Shown: positions 18,127 to 26,946, numbered from the stretch's first letter. The stretch: 64,000 nt of DNA from Brevibacillus dissolubilis (GCF_006170445.1 NZ_VCNA01000012.1:92047-156046); one strand, 5' to 3'. A program made the numbers and translations. The notes: a model not told the origin generated them from the letters alone.

Positions 18127-19620
18127 ATGGGGCGAAGTAAAATCCCACAGGAGGGACCAACGAATACACCACCACAAGAGACAGGCAACCAGCTCCAACG
18201 TAACCTGAGTGTCCGGCATCTGACGATGATTGCCATCGGCGGCTCAATTGGGACAGGGCTGTTTGTCGGCAGCGGAAGCGCGATTGCGTCAGCAGGTCCG
18301 GGCGGCGCGCTGCTTGCTTACATGGTCATTGGCTTGATGGTTTACTTTTTGATGGCAAGCTTGGGCGAGATGGCAGCGTATCTGCCGGTCTCAGGCTCCT
18401 TTAGTACATATGCGACACGGTTTGTTGACCCGGCACTCGGCTTCGCGCTTGGCTGGAACTATTGGTACAACTGGGCGATTACGATTGCTGTCGAGCTTGC
18501 TGCAGGCTCGTTGATCATGAAGTTCTGGTTCCCTGACTCGTCGTCGATGCTCTGGAGTGCGGTCTTCCTCGCGCTGATGCTGGGGCTAAACCTGCTGGCG
18601 GTCAAAGGGTACGGAGAATCGGAGTACTGGTTCTCGATGATTAAAGTAGCAACCGTCATTATCTTTCTGATTACAGGTACCTTGACGATTTTTGGTGTGT
18701 TGAATGGCGAGTATATCGGCTTCGCCAACCTCACAGTGGGCGATGCTCCGTTCCACGGCGGATTCATGGCGATGCTTGGGATCTTTATGGTAGCGGGCTT
18801 TTCGTTCCAGGGAACCGAGCTGATCGGGGTAGTTGCGGGCGAGAGTAAAGACCCGCGCAAAAACGTACCAAAAGCAATCAAGCAAGTGTTCTGGCGCATT
18901 CTTCTCTTTTATATCTTAGCGATTTTTATTATCAGCTTATTGGTTCCTTACACCGATCCGAATCTGGTCAACGCAAGCATCGAAGAGATCGGGATGAGCC
19001 CGTTTACCATCGTGTTTGAACGCGTGGGATTGGCATTCGCCGCCTCATTGATGAACGCGGTAATCCTGACGGCTGTCCTCTCTGCGGGCAACTCCGGGAT
19101 GTATGCCTCGACACGGATGCTCTGGATGCTGGCCCATGAAGGCAAGGCACCGAAGCTTTTTACTAAAGTGAGTGCGAACGGCGTACCGATCTACGCCCTG
19201 CTGGCTACGACCGCTGTGGGGATGGTGGCCTTCCTCGCTTCGTTGTTTGGCGACGGGGTGTTCTATATCTGGCTGGTGAATGCATCCGGGATGTCAGGCT
19301 TCATCGTCTGGCTGGGGATTGCGATCAGCCACTACCGTTTCCGCCGCGCTTATATCAAGCAAGGCTATGATCTCGACCAGCTGCCGTACCGCTCCAAATG
19401 GTTCCCAATCGGCCCGATGTTTGCGTTCGTACTCTGTACCATCGTCATCCTCGGGCAGAACTATCAGGCCTTTATGGGCGACAGCATCGACTGGAATGGG
19501 GTGCTGGTCTCCTATATCGGGCTTCCGCTCTTCTTGGTTCTTTATATCTGGTATAAGATCAAGCACAAAACCAAGCTGATCCCACTCTCAGAGTGCAAGC
19601 TGGACAACAACGTGGATTAA
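18127..19620 (+). CDS. lysP: Lysine-specific permease (APC family)
   Basis: 497 residues with twelve hydrophobic helices. From residue ~28 it follows E. coli LysP closely: LTMIAIGGSIGTGLFV, GLMVYFLMASLGEMAA, FALGWNYWYNWA, GFSFQGTELIGVVAGESKDP and AVLSAGNSGMYASTRML. These include the substrate-binding GSIGTG and the conserved Glu of GTELIG. LysP imports lysine with protons. No lysine riboswitch is visible in the short 18051-18126 gap (only a TAGGGC/GCCCTA hairpin at about 18048-18065), so it is probably cotranscribed with the upstream LysRS gene. Confidence 0.92.
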   Translation: MGRSKIPQEGPTNTPPQETGNQLQRNLSVRHLTMIAIGGSIGTGLFVGSGSAIASAGPGGALLAYMVIGLMVYFLMASLGEMAAYLPVSGSFSTYATRFVDPALGFALGWNYWYNWAITIAVELAAGSLIMKFWFPDSSSMLWSAVFLALMLGLNLLAVKGYGESEYWFSMIKVATVIIFLITGTLTIFGVLNGEYIGFANLTVGDAPFHGGFMAMLGIFMVAGFSFQGTELIGVVAGESKDPRKNVPKAIKQVFWRILLFYILAIFIISLLVPYTDPNLVNASIEEIGMSPFTIVFERVGLAFAASLMNAVILTAVLSAGNSGMYASTRMLWMLAHEGKAPKLFTKVSANGVPIYALLATTAVGMVAFLASLFGDGVFYIWLVNASGMSGFIVWLGIAISHYRFRRAYIKQGYDLDQLPYRSKWFPIGPMFAFVLCTIVILGQNYQAFMGDSIDWNGVLVSYIGLPLFLVLYIWYKIKHKTKLIPLSECKLDNNVD

Positions 19621-19653
19621 TCAACTACCATACAGGATGGAGGAATCGTTAAC

Positions 19654-21102
19654 ATGAAAGTGGCAAAATTTGGAGGGACATCTCTGGCCAATGCAGAACA
19701 GATCCGTAAAGTATGTGACATCATCACCGCTGATCCAGAACGGCGTATCGTCGTCGTCTCCGCTCCAGGCAAGCGTCACAAGACAGATGACAAGGTAACC
19801 GACCTCTTGATCGCCTTCGCCGAGCGTCTACTGCGTGACGGTGAAGCAGAGCAGGAAATCCGCGCCGTCATCGCCCGTTACCGTGAGATCGGCCAAGAGC
19901 TGGGGATTCCCGAGCAGGCTATTGACGGGATAGAAAAAGACCTGCGAGAGCTGCTCACACTCGACACCAGCGTCGAAGCCAAGTTCCTAGACAGGGTCAA
20001 AGCAGCAGGGGAAGACAACAGCGCCAAGGTCGTCGCTCACTACCTCAACAGTATTGGTGTCCCAGCTTCCTATGTGAACCCGTGGGATGCAGGACTCCTT
20101 GTCTGCGGCAAATACGGCAATGCCCAAGTGCTCCCCGAATCCTACGAGCGACTGCGTGCCCTGCGTGACCGCGAAGGCATCGTCGTCTTCCCAGGCTTCT
20201 TCGGATACGCCACAGATGGCTCCGTCGTCACTTTCTCCCGTGGCGGTTCCGACATCACTGGCTCTATTCTGGCAGCGGCGGTACAAGCTGATCTGTATGA
20301 GAACTTCACGGACGTCGACTCCGTGTTCGCCGTCAATCCCAGCCTCATCCCGCAGCCCAAACAAGTGACCGAGCTGACCTATCAAGAGATGCGAGAACTC
20401 TCCTATGCTGGTTTCTCTGTCTATCATGCCGAGGCTCTTTTCCCGGCATTCCGCACCGGCGTACCCGTCTGCATCAAGAATACCAACAACCCGACAGCAC
20501 CAGGCACGATGATCGTCTCCAAGCGCTCCTACACCTCGACCAATGTCGTCGGGATCGCCGGAGATGCAGGCTTCTGCAGCATCTACCTAACCAAATACCT
20601 GATGAACCGCGAAGTCGGCTTTGGCCGCAAGCTACTGCAAATCTTAGAAGAAGAGGGACTCTCCTACGAGCACATTCCATCTGGGATCGACCACGTCTCC
20701 GTAATTCTGCGCAACGATATCTTTACCCGCGAGATCGAGGAGCGCGTCATCAGCCGCATCCGTACCGAGCTGCAAGTCGACGATGTACAAGTGGCCCGTG
20801 ACCTCGCACTCGTCATGATCGTCGGCGAAGGCATGCGCGAGAATGTTGGTACCGTATCCCGCGCCGCCATCGCTCTGGCCGATGCGGGAATCAACATCGA
20901 GATGATCAACCAAGGCTCCTCCGAGGTCAGCCTGATGTTTGCCGTCAAAGACCGCAACGTGAAAAAAGCAATCGTCTCGCTCTACCACGAATTCTTTGGG
21001 CGTTCCCGCGTACTTTATGATGAAGTGCTCAATCTCTCTCTGGATGGTCTGGAAGAGCAAGAGCGCCTGCCAAAAGAAGTTCCGTTTACTACCGTAGCGT
21101 AA
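19654..21102 (+). CDS. Aspartate kinase (AKIII-type, single chain)
   Basis: 482 residues, ATG after GATGGAGGAATCG. The N-terminal amino-acid kinase domain has KFGGTSLANAEQI at residue 5, GFFGYATDGSVVTFSRGGSD near 190 and FTDVDSVFAVNP. Two ACT domains fill about 330-460 (GDAGFCSIYLTKYLMNREVGFGRKLL and VGEGMRENVGTVSRAAIALADAGI). The length and absence of an internal alternative start suggest the YclM/ThrD-like, lysine/threonine-sensitive class rather than the alpha/beta LysC type. It makes aspartyl phosphate for lysine, threonine and methionine. Its place behind LysRS and LysP fits feedback by lysine. Confidence 0.9.
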   Translation: MKVAKFGGTSLANAEQIRKVCDIITADPERRIVVVSAPGKRHKTDDKVTDLLIAFAERLLRDGEAEQEIRAVIARYREIGQELGIPEQAIDGIEKDLRELLTLDTSVEAKFLDRVKAAGEDNSAKVVAHYLNSIGVPASYVNPWDAGLLVCGKYGNAQVLPESYERLRALRDREGIVVFPGFFGYATDGSVVTFSRGGSDITGSILAAAVQADLYENFTDVDSVFAVNPSLIPQPKQVTELTYQEMRELSYAGFSVYHAEALFPAFRTGVPVCIKNTNNPTAPGTMIVSKRSYTSTNVVGIAGDAGFCSIYLTKYLMNREVGFGRKLLQILEEEGLSYEHIPSGIDHVSVILRNDIFTREIEERVISRIRTELQVDDVQVARDLALVMIVGEGMRENVGTVSRAAIALADAGINIEMINQGSSEVSLMFAVKDRNVKKAIVSLYHEFFGRSRVLYDEVLNLSLDGLEEQERLPKEVPFTTVA

Positions 21103-21117
21103 AATCTGGAGGTGTGA

Positions 21118-21795
21118 ATGATGGGGAAATTCCAAAATCAAGTGATCATCATAACCGGAGCAGGGGCAGGGCTGGGCAGAGAGACTGCCCTCCTGCTCGC
21201 CCGGCAAGGCGCATGCGTCGTCGCGTGTGACCATCAGGAGTCCAAGGTCAACAAGCTCCGGGATGAGCTTGCTGCCATCTCATCCTGCTCCCTCGCCATC
21301 AAAGCAGACGCATCCGTCGAGAGTGATGTCGATTCACTCTTCGCCCAGGCCCTTGAAGCCTATGGCAAAGTAGACGTCCTGATCAACAACGCCGCTGTCT
21401 TTGAGAACTATCTGATTGCAGATACATCATTAGAGTCTTGGAACTATCAGCTGACCAACAACGCCACCAGCGCCTTTCTCATGATCAAGGCAGCCCTGCC
21501 TGTGATGCGCCGTCAAAAGAGCGGCCAGATCATGAACGTCACCAGTAGTCTCGCCAAAACAGGCGGAGCGGGGTTTGGTGCCTACAGTGCTTCCAAAGCA
21601 GCTCTTGAAGCGTTGACCTACTCTGTGCAGGAGGAAGAAGGCCAACATGGCATCATCGCCAATGTATTCAATCCAGGCGTGATGAAGTCGGATATGCAGA
21701 CGCTGGGAGAAGAGCCGGCGAAGGTAGCGGAGAAGCTCGCACGGATTCTCGATCAGAACTATGTCTATAGCGGACAGGTTATTTTAGCGGGATAA
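21118..21795 (+). CDS. Short-chain dehydrogenase/reductase
   Basis: 225 residues, ATG 21118 after CTGGAGGTGTG and 15 bases from the aspartokinase stop. Rossmann fold with TGAGAGLG (cofactor), NNAA near residue 90, catalytic Ser in NVTSSLAK and YSASK (Tyr-x3-Lys). The C-terminus is short, ending YSGQVILAG, so the substrate lid is small. Resembles 3-oxoacyl-ACP reductase-like SDRs, but a specific substrate cannot be assigned. Likely last gene of the lysine-related operon. Confidence 0.85.
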   Translation: MMGKFQNQVIIITGAGAGLGRETALLLARQGACVVACDHQESKVNKLRDELAAISSCSLAIKADASVESDVDSLFAQALEAYGKVDVLINNAAVFENYLIADTSLESWNYQLTNNATSAFLMIKAALPVMRRQKSGQIMNVTSSLAKTGGAGFGAYSASKAALEALTYSVQEEEGQHGIIANVFNPGVMKSDMQTLGEEPAKVAEKLARILDQNYVYSGQVILAG

Positions 21796-21885
21796 TCATA
21801 GACATTATTAGCAAACAGTCTAGCTACCCCAATGTAAAAGCTCGACAAACGTCTGGAACAATTGTACTGACGTTTCGCTGTGTGG

Positions 21886-21926
21886 GATGCCCCCTGGATG
21901 AGCCTATCGGTTGGGCATCCGAGGGG
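21886..21926 (+). other. Stable hairpin in the 378-bp gap 21796-22173
   Basis: GCCCC...GGGGC, GGATG...CATCC and AGCC...GGTT nest around a TATC loop, giving about 14 pairs, with no T run after it. A 7-bp inverted repeat AAACGTC/GACGTTT lies just upstream (21845-21873). It may be a processing site or structured 3'-UTR. No gene is supported in this gap. Confidence 0.45.
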
Positions 21927-21988
21927 CAGTTTCCGACTCGGGATGTATCGGTATTGGTTGTAGAAAAAGGTTGTAGGTGTAGTGCGTG

Positions 21989-22028
21989 GCCTGTGGTTTC
22001 TCTTCTGATGGGGAGCCATGGGCTTTTT
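21989..22028 (+). terminator. Terminator of the lysS-lysP-aspartokinase-SDR operon
   Basis: GCCTGTGG (21989-21996) pairs with CCATGGGC (22016-22023) including two G-T wobbles, extended inward by TTCTC/GGGAG, and is followed by TTTTT. Confidence 0.75.
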
Positions 22029-22173
22029 CTGTGGGAGAGGATTGGGGAGGAGTCATCCTGTTGATTTCCAAATTTTCATCGTATATTTCAATAATATTAT
22101 TATTTATACTCGTAATGAAATATTGAAGACTTTGTATAAAAACACAGGATGAATCAAAACAGGAGATGAGTAA

Positions 22174-22755
22174 ATGCGTAAAAAAATATTTCTTTCCCTT
22201 GTTCTCTTACTTGTCGCAATAGTAAGCATAGCGGCCATGAACAATCCAGTAAAAGATTATAGCTACAAACTACAACTAAATGAAGAAATTACACAAGCTG
22301 TCTCCAATTTCACATGGCAAGAGAGCACCAAAAAAGCATTTCAAAAGGCTCAAATTAAGAAAGATAAATCCAGCATGGATCTGAAAATAAACGTAGAACC
22401 GATTCCTGACACTCAATCTTTCGCAAAAATGTCGGCACAGGGCCTTATTCAACTATCTGGAGATAACTATCCGTTTACAGCAGAAGGTCTCGTATCTGTA
22501 TTGCAAAGTAATAGAGGAGAGTACTACCATGGCTCTCTCAATGGTCAAATTAAGAATATTAACGTAAAAAATAACCTGAACAACGAAAATGTTGTCATCG
22601 GAATTGATATGTTACCAAATGAAGACAAAATGATTGTGTCTACGAATATTGGTTCCATGGATCAAATGGCCTTGTTGTTTTTTGGTGAGAGTTTTGTAGA
22701 TCAAGAATTAACAAAACTGATTGAACAGCAATCTAACTCTACCACCATGAACTAA
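22174..22755 (+). CDS. Secreted or membrane-anchored protein, unknown function
   Basis: 193 residues, ATG with AGGAGATGAG upstream. The N-terminus (MRKK then FLSLVLLLVAIVSIAAM) is a signal peptide or anchor. The mature part has paired beta-like segments (SSMDLKINVEPIP, EYYHGSLNGQIKNINVKNN, NENVVIGIDMLP) and no recognised domain. Codon use is more AT-rich than in the operons on either side, as in the next two genes. It is 20 bases before the next start, so the three genes look like an operon. Confidence 0.65.
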   Translation: MRKKIFLSLVLLLVAIVSIAAMNNPVKDYSYKLQLNEEITQAVSNFTWQESTKKAFQKAQIKKDKSSMDLKINVEPIPDTQSFAKMSAQGLIQLSGDNYPFTAEGLVSVLQSNRGEYYHGSLNGQIKNINVKNNLNNENVVIGIDMLPNEDKMIVSTNIGSMDQMALLFFGESFVDQELTKLIEQQSNSTTMN

Positions 22756-22775
22756 AAGGAGAAAGGATCGTCAGA

Positions 22776-23543
22776 ATGAAAAGGATTGCCTCATTACTAA
22801 TCAGTTCTTTATTTTTATTATCAATATCCTCTATTGTGTATGCAGATAGTGATTCAATCAAATACTGGTACAAAGGTGCCAACTATACAACAAGCTATTA
22901 CAACAACGGAAGCCCTGATTCAACAGGTGGGAATAGTGTTGCTGTGTTAACAGCTCATTCCTATACATCCACCAACAGTTCAACGGCGCGCGAGTGGGTT
23001 AGGATTTTTGGCAGACTAGATACTATGAAAAGTGAATATCCAGCTTATGAAAACTGGAAAATAACGAAAATGAGAGTTGGCATGTCTGGAAACACTGACA
23101 CTTGGATTTGGGCTACAACTCCGCAAAAAACCGATTCAGTCATCCCAGACTGGGTATATGACCTGGCTGGTTCTATTCCACAATTTGGATCTTACGCATC
23201 CCTTGTCAAGGTTCTCACCAATAACCTTGCGGGAGGCATCACTGTAGATATCCCAAGCCCTCCAACGAATTCGTCGATTACGATTACGAGCTATTCAGGT
23301 CTGCCATCGACCGTTTCATTACCCAATGCCATTAAATACAATGAGGCAGACGGTAATACCAGTGGCAAACTTTATGGGTTTGACGGAAGATTTTTATTCG
23401 ATCAACCGTGGACTGGTTCTTCTATCCCAATCAAGGCGTATGGTAATGTGCAGTACAGCGCATCTATGTTAATCAATAGCCAAACGATTTTCATTTACCC
23501 TTATACCGCAGACGTAGTTCACTGGCATACCATCCACAGCTAA
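22776..23543 (+). CDS. Secreted protein, unknown function
   Basis: 255 residues, ATG after AAAAGGAGAAAGG. Clear signal peptide (MKRIASLLISSLFLLSISSIVYA, cleavage after residue ~23). The mature protein is rich in Ser, Thr, Tyr and Trp with no cysteine, typical of a beta-rich extracellular protein. No catalytic motif is recognised. Spacing to both neighbours is short, suggesting joint expression of a surface or extracellular function. Confidence 0.7.
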   Translation: MKRIASLLISSLFLLSISSIVYADSDSIKYWYKGANYTTSYYNNGSPDSTGGNSVAVLTAHSYTSTNSSTAREWVRIFGRLDTMKSEYPAYENWKITKMRVGMSGNTDTWIWATTPQKTDSVIPDWVYDLAGSIPQFGSYASLVKVLTNNLAGGITVDIPSPPTNSSITITSYSGLPSTVSLPNAIKYNEADGNTSGKLYGFDGRFLFDQPWTGSSIPIKAYGNVQYSASMLINSQTIFIYPYTADVVHWHTIHS

Positions 23544-23561
23544 TAGGAGGTGTCATCTATT

Positions 23562-24077
23562 ATGCCGAACCTCAAACCAAACTGGATCACTCACATCCTG
23601 ATTCTGACGCTTGGTTTCCTACTGGGTTCCATGACCATCTATCTTACTTCCTACTCCGAAAAACAAGAGAATACCACTCTCTTTGCCGTTTTGGCCAAAA
23701 ACAATCCGATCCTGCCGCTCAAAGAATACACTGCGATCATGAGCAAATCGGATGGCAGCACAGAAGATCTGGTAAAAGCCTACGCGCATATGGAACGGGC
23801 CACCTACTACATGAATGTGTTTTCTTCCACGTCCGGTTATGTGCCGACGAGTGAGTTTGAGACATTTCGAGGAGATTACGACAAGATTGTAAATGTGGAA
23901 CGGTTCAGAGAGATTATCGATCAGTTCGATGAGACGAAAGGGGTTCAGCCAGAGGAACTTGCTTTTTTGAAGGAACAAGCGGACCGGTTTAACCAATTGC
24001 CTACTCCTTCTATGGAGGTTCAGTCTTTTGAGGAGTATTTTTATTCCGTTCGTAATGCGTTTGAAACAATTAAATAA
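23562..24077 (+). CDS. Single-pass membrane protein, unknown function
   Basis: 171 residues from ATG 23562, which is 9 bases after AGGAGGTG; GTG 23550 would overlap that site. One N-terminal hydrophobic helix (about 9-29, THILILTLGFLLGSMTIYL) then a charged, mostly helical outer domain (KEYTAIMSKSDG, FREIIDQFDETKG). No family is recognised. It is the third gene of the AT-rich secreted-protein operon and ends before a terminator. Confidence 0.7.
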   Translation: MPNLKPNWITHILILTLGFLLGSMTIYLTSYSEKQENTTLFAVLAKNNPILPLKEYTAIMSKSDGSTEDLVKAYAHMERATYYMNVFSSTSGYVPTSEFETFRGDYDKIVNVERFREIIDQFDETKGVQPEELAFLKEQADRFNQLPTPSMEVQSFEEYFYSVRNAFETIK

Positions 24078-24105
24078 GTGGTAGTCGTAATCGTAATGGA
24101 AATAT

Positions 24106-24143
24106 AAAAGCCGTATCTTGTTTACACAGGATGCGGTTTTTTG
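24106..24143 (+). terminator. Terminator of the secreted-protein operon
   Basis: CCGTATCTT pairs with AGGATGCGG (with G-T wobbles) across GTTTACAC, followed by TTTTTT. Confidence 0.75.
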
Positions 24144-24560
24144 GTATGCGCGTTTTTAAAACAAACAGCAAACGATAATCAGCATGCACGTTTCAAGTGA
24201 TGGATGAAGAGCATAAATAAAAGAGAGCAGTGGTAAGTTTAAAAGAGAAAAACCGCAAGATTACCAATCGAATGTGGATCATCTCACTGGACGGAACGGG
24301 TTGGGGAACTCATCCGTAATTTTGGCGAATGGCTTGCCTAGAGACCCGGTTCAGGAGGGAACTTACGGCGAGAGGAGGTCACGATAATCGTACCGGTGAT
24401 TTATATCAAGGAACTCGCTGATTACGGTAGACGCTTACATTTAGCGTAATCAAACAGTCAAGATGCGCAATTAATCGTCAACTATACGTTTTCTCATTGT
24501 CAATCATCGTCTAAAATAAGTGCTAATTGCCTGCGCTCTAGCAGCATTGTTTGCAAACTA
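24144..24560. other. Non-coding or decayed stretch, no gene supported
   Basis: No open frame of useful length with a ribosome binding site is present on either strand. A 7-bp inverted repeat GATTACG/CGTAATC spans about 24419-24450. Short open pieces (for example one reading SLDGTGWG around 24270) hint at a degraded gene, but I cannot name it. Confidence 0.4.
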
Positions 24561-24564
24561 ACTA

Positions 24565-24597
24565 AAGCCACCGACGGAACTGTCCGTCAGTGGCTTC
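24565..24597 (-). terminator. Terminator of the minus-strand secreted protein gene
   Basis: AAGCCACCGACGGA and TCCGTCAGTGGCTT form a stem of 14 positions with one wobble around ACTG. On the minus strand it lies directly after the gene at 24631-24945. The T tract on that strand is short. Confidence 0.65.
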
Positions 24598-24630
24598 AAT
24601 TATCTTGTGTTACATAGGATACTTTTTATC

Positions 24631-24945
24631 CTACTTAACCGAATAGTAATAATAGGACGAACTACCATCTTCCTCTATCATTTTGACCGTAACATATCCA
24701 GGTTTTTGGAATTGAAACGTTAGCTTACGATCAATAAAACTCACATTCCCAACTAGGCTTGCGCCTTGTGTAAATGTGAAGCCTTCACCAAAGAGTACTT
24801 CCCAATTGCCCACGTATTTGACTACAGTAGCATCCGGTGTTGCTACGTTAGTAGATTTAACTGATTCTTGTGCGAATGTAGGGGTAGTACCAATGCTCAG
24901 AACAAATGCCAAAGCCAAAGCTCCTGTCGTAAGTTTCTTCCACAT
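24631..24945 (-). CDS. Small secreted protein, unknown function
   Basis: 104 residues read leftward, ATG with GAGGAGG 7 bases upstream on that strand. Signal peptide MWKKLTTGALALAFVLSIGTTPTFAQ (cleavage after ~TFA). The mature ~78 residues are beta-rich (VKYVGNWEVLFGEGF, GNVSFIDRKLTFQF, GYVTVKMIEED) and end SSSYYYYSVK, resembling a single Ig-like or jelly-roll domain. No cysteine is present. It is isolated, with its own terminator and an inverted repeat in its promoter region. Confidence 0.75.
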   Translation of the reverse strand: MWKKLTTGALALAFVLSIGTTPTFAQESVKSTNVATPDATVVKYVGNWEVLFGEGFTFTQGASLVGNVSFIDRKLTFQFQKPGYVTVKMIEEDGSSSYYYYSVK

Positions 24946-24961
24946 AGTGATTCCTCCTCAT

Positions 24962-25000
24962 AATTTGGTATTCAAAATACAATTATTATATTACCAAATT
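24962..25000 (-). promoter_or_regulatory. 9-bp inverted repeat upstream of the small secreted protein
   Basis: AATTTGGTA (24962-24970) and TACCAAATT (24992-25000) are perfect complements with a 21-base spacer, about two helical turns centre to centre. A minus-strand -10-like TATAAT (24985-24990 reversed) lies between them, so a dimeric regulator bound here could control this promoter. Confidence 0.45.
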
Positions 25001-25445
25001 TATGATTAAATGTAAATATTAGGAAACTGTTTTTTTACCGTAGAGTCCTCAAATTAACTATACAAATATTTTGGATAAAATATACAATACTACACTTTAT
25101 TTGATAGAAAAACCACTTTTGAAAGTATTTTAAATTATCGTTTATAATTTATTTCCGATATGTGCGTAACGATTGGAGGGCGGTCGGCTGTTCTAGATTA
25201 AATTTGTATTCTCTTAAGAAATTGATGTGTTCCCAGCTAAGAGTAGCTATATTGAAGAAACTCTTCGTGTATAGACCAGGTTCTCTTGTATGCTCGACTG
25301 CTTTGCTCAAATACATCGTATTTCACACGATAATAGCGTTTATCAAGATGTTTAACGCACTGCACGTTGGAGCTGATCCTACAACTTACACTCCCATTAA
25401 TGAGAAAGGGATTCTTTAAAATTACAAGCACGAGAGTGAATTTCC

Positions 25446-25568
25446 TTGGGGATAATTCTGGTTGGGTTAAATATTGGTATTTTGGGGAATGGCGTAAACT
25501 TTGCCTTAAGCTATATTCCTGCAGATGCAATTGCTATGGGGGCTCTAAGAGGATCGATACAGAAATAG
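25446..25568 (+). pseudogene. Possible remnant of a membrane transporter in the gap 25014-25674
   Basis: A 40-codon frame from TTG reads a hydrophobic stretch (LGIILVGLNIGILGNGVNF) followed by IPADAIAMGALRGSIQ, similar in flavour to a C-terminal loop of MFS transporters. It has no proper ribosome binding site. The surrounding 25014-25607 holds only short overlapping frames on both strands and looks like decayed DNA. Confidence 0.25.
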
Positions 25569-25570
25569 AA

Positions 25571-25604
25571 CAAACAAGAAAAACAAACAAGAAAAACAAA
25601 CAAG
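25571..25604. repeat. Short tandem repeat, 13-bp unit
   Basis: CAAACAAGAAAAA occurs twice in tandem plus eight bases of a third copy. On the minus strand it gives a T-rich tail just behind the hairpin at 25608-25632. Confidence 0.7.
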
Positions 25605-25633
25605 CAAGCCGACCCTCATAAAAAGGATCGGCC
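25590..25633 (-). terminator. Terminator of the minus-strand flavin oxidase gene
   Basis: GCCGACCCT (25608-25616) and AGGATCGGC (25624-25632) pair with one mismatch. Read on the minus strand the stem is followed by TTGCTTGTTTGTTTTTC, supplied by the tandem repeat. Confidence 0.7.
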
Positions 25634-25674
25634 TACTCTCGCTTACCTAGTGGAGGTTTCGACTCATTTCGTTC

Positions 25675-26856
25675 TTAGCCCAATCTAACCTTATCCTGCA
25701 GCCCCGGACGTCCAATCGAAAAGATCGCCAGCTCCTCATCCCGCTCCCCTGTCACCGCCATCTGCCCGAGCTTCTGCCCAAGCACACTGGCAAACTTAAA
25801 CCCATGCCCGGCCAGACCCGCTGCCACCATCACATGACGATGCTCAGGATGGAAGTCCACGATGAAATCCTCATCAGCGGTCATCGTATACTGGCAAGTA
25901 CCGCCTTTGATCAATTGAGAAGCAGGCACCCGCATATGTGCCGCCATGAACTGCCCGATCTCACCCATATCTTCCGGATAGGAACCGAACGGCGGGAGCG
26001 GAGCGGTGATATCGAACTCTTGACCGGCATCGTGACGGCCTACTTTGAGGCCCATGCCGTTGACGCTTGGGAGTGAGTAGTATTGTTCAGCACCGAGGTC
26101 GAAGAAAAAGGCAGGGAAGTGATGGACATCGTACAGGGCTTCGTCGGCTGCGAACAGAGCGACGGTTTTGCGGATGTGCTGGAAGCGGATACCCGCGTCA
26201 CGCACAAGCTTTTCGGTCCAGCCGCCCGCACAGACGATGACCTTGTCAGCGGTATAGGTGGCTTCATCGGTCGTAACCGTTACCCCGTCAGAGTGGATCT
26301 GGATGTCCCGCACAGGTGTGTTCCCCTGCAGGACAGCCCCCTGCGTAATAGCCAGATCGCGATAGGCCCGGATGATATCATCGCACATCAGCGTCCCAGA
26401 GCGCAGCTCCAGCACCCCGATATAGCCTTCAGGTACTTGCAGGCCAGGCCAGCGATGGTTGATCTCATCTGCTGTCAGCACCTCGATGGGGATGTCAAAA
26501 GCATTCGCGGTCTGAATCACTCCAGCCAACCGTGAAGAGTCTGCACGCGCTATATCCAATAACCCACTCGGATAGAAGAGTTGGGTCTCTACTCTAGCAT
26601 CTAGTTGTAGGTACAACTTGTTGGCTTGAAGGGAGAGAGGGATATAGGGCTGCTTGCGTACGTCTTCCATTGTACTTTTGCAATCACCGTACGCGTGGCG
26701 GATGATACGGGTATTGCCGTGATGGCTGCCGTTTTCATGCGGGGGATCATACGAATCTATCAATAGGGTAGAGACACCCTGCTCGGAGAGATAATAACCT
26801 GCCGCCATACCGACTGAGCCTGCACCAATGACAATCACTTCGAAATGTTGATTCAT
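25675..26856 (-). CDS. Monomeric sarcosine oxidase / N-methyltryptophan oxidase-like flavoenzyme
   Basis: 393 residues, ATG with GAGGAGG upstream on the minus strand. FAD-binding Rossmann motif VIGAGSVGMAAGYYL at residue ~9, then the MSOX-family signature NGSHHGNTRIIRHAYG near 42. The cysteine that holds FAD covalently in MSOX is conserved in context (KGGTCQYTMTADEDFIVD, about residue 315), as is the C-terminal GLAGHGFKFASVLG. Family members oxidise N-methyl amino acids to the free amino acid, formaldehyde and peroxide. Sarcosine, N-methyltryptophan and pipecolate are all possible substrates. Confidence 0.88.
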   Translation of the reverse strand: MNQHFEVIVIGAGSVGMAAGYYLSEQGVSTLLIDSYDPPHENGSHHGNTRIIRHAYGDCKSTMEDVRKQPYIPLSLQANKLYLQLDARVETQLFYPSGLLDIARADSSRLAGVIQTANAFDIPIEVLTADEINHRWPGLQVPEGYIGVLELRSGTLMCDDIIRAYRDLAITQGAVLQGNTPVRDIQIHSDGVTVTTDEATYTADKVIVCAGGWTEKLVRDAGIRFQHIRKTVALFAADEALYDVHHFPAFFFDLGAEQYYSLPSVNGMGLKVGRHDAGQEFDITAPLPPFGSYPEDMGEIGQFMAAHMRVPASQLIKGGTCQYTMTADEDFIVDFHPEHRHVMVAAGLAGHGFKFASVLGQKLGQMAVTGERDEELAIFSIGRPGLQDKVRLG

Positions 26857-26888
26857 CCGAAAAGTTCCTCCTCAGTGAAGCTTTTATA

Positions 26889-26938
26889 TGAAAAAGAACA
26901 CGCATCATTCGCTTACGCAACAATGCGTGTTCTTATTT
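26889..26938 (-). terminator. Terminator of the minus-strand MFS gene
   Basis: AAGAACACGCAT and ATGCGTGTTCTT are perfect 12-base complements (arms about 26893-26904 and 26923-26934); on the minus strand the stem is followed by TTTTTC. Confidence 0.85.
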
Positions 26939-26946
26939 CAACCTCA

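Noticed and set aside
25571..25604. CRISPR-like repeat
   Set aside because: A 13-bp unit repeated 2.6 times in direct tandem without spacers; no cas gene is in the window.
25162..25621. Short overlapping frames in the AT-rich gap
   Set aside because: They lack ribosome binding sites and recognisable domains; the region is better seen as decayed DNA.
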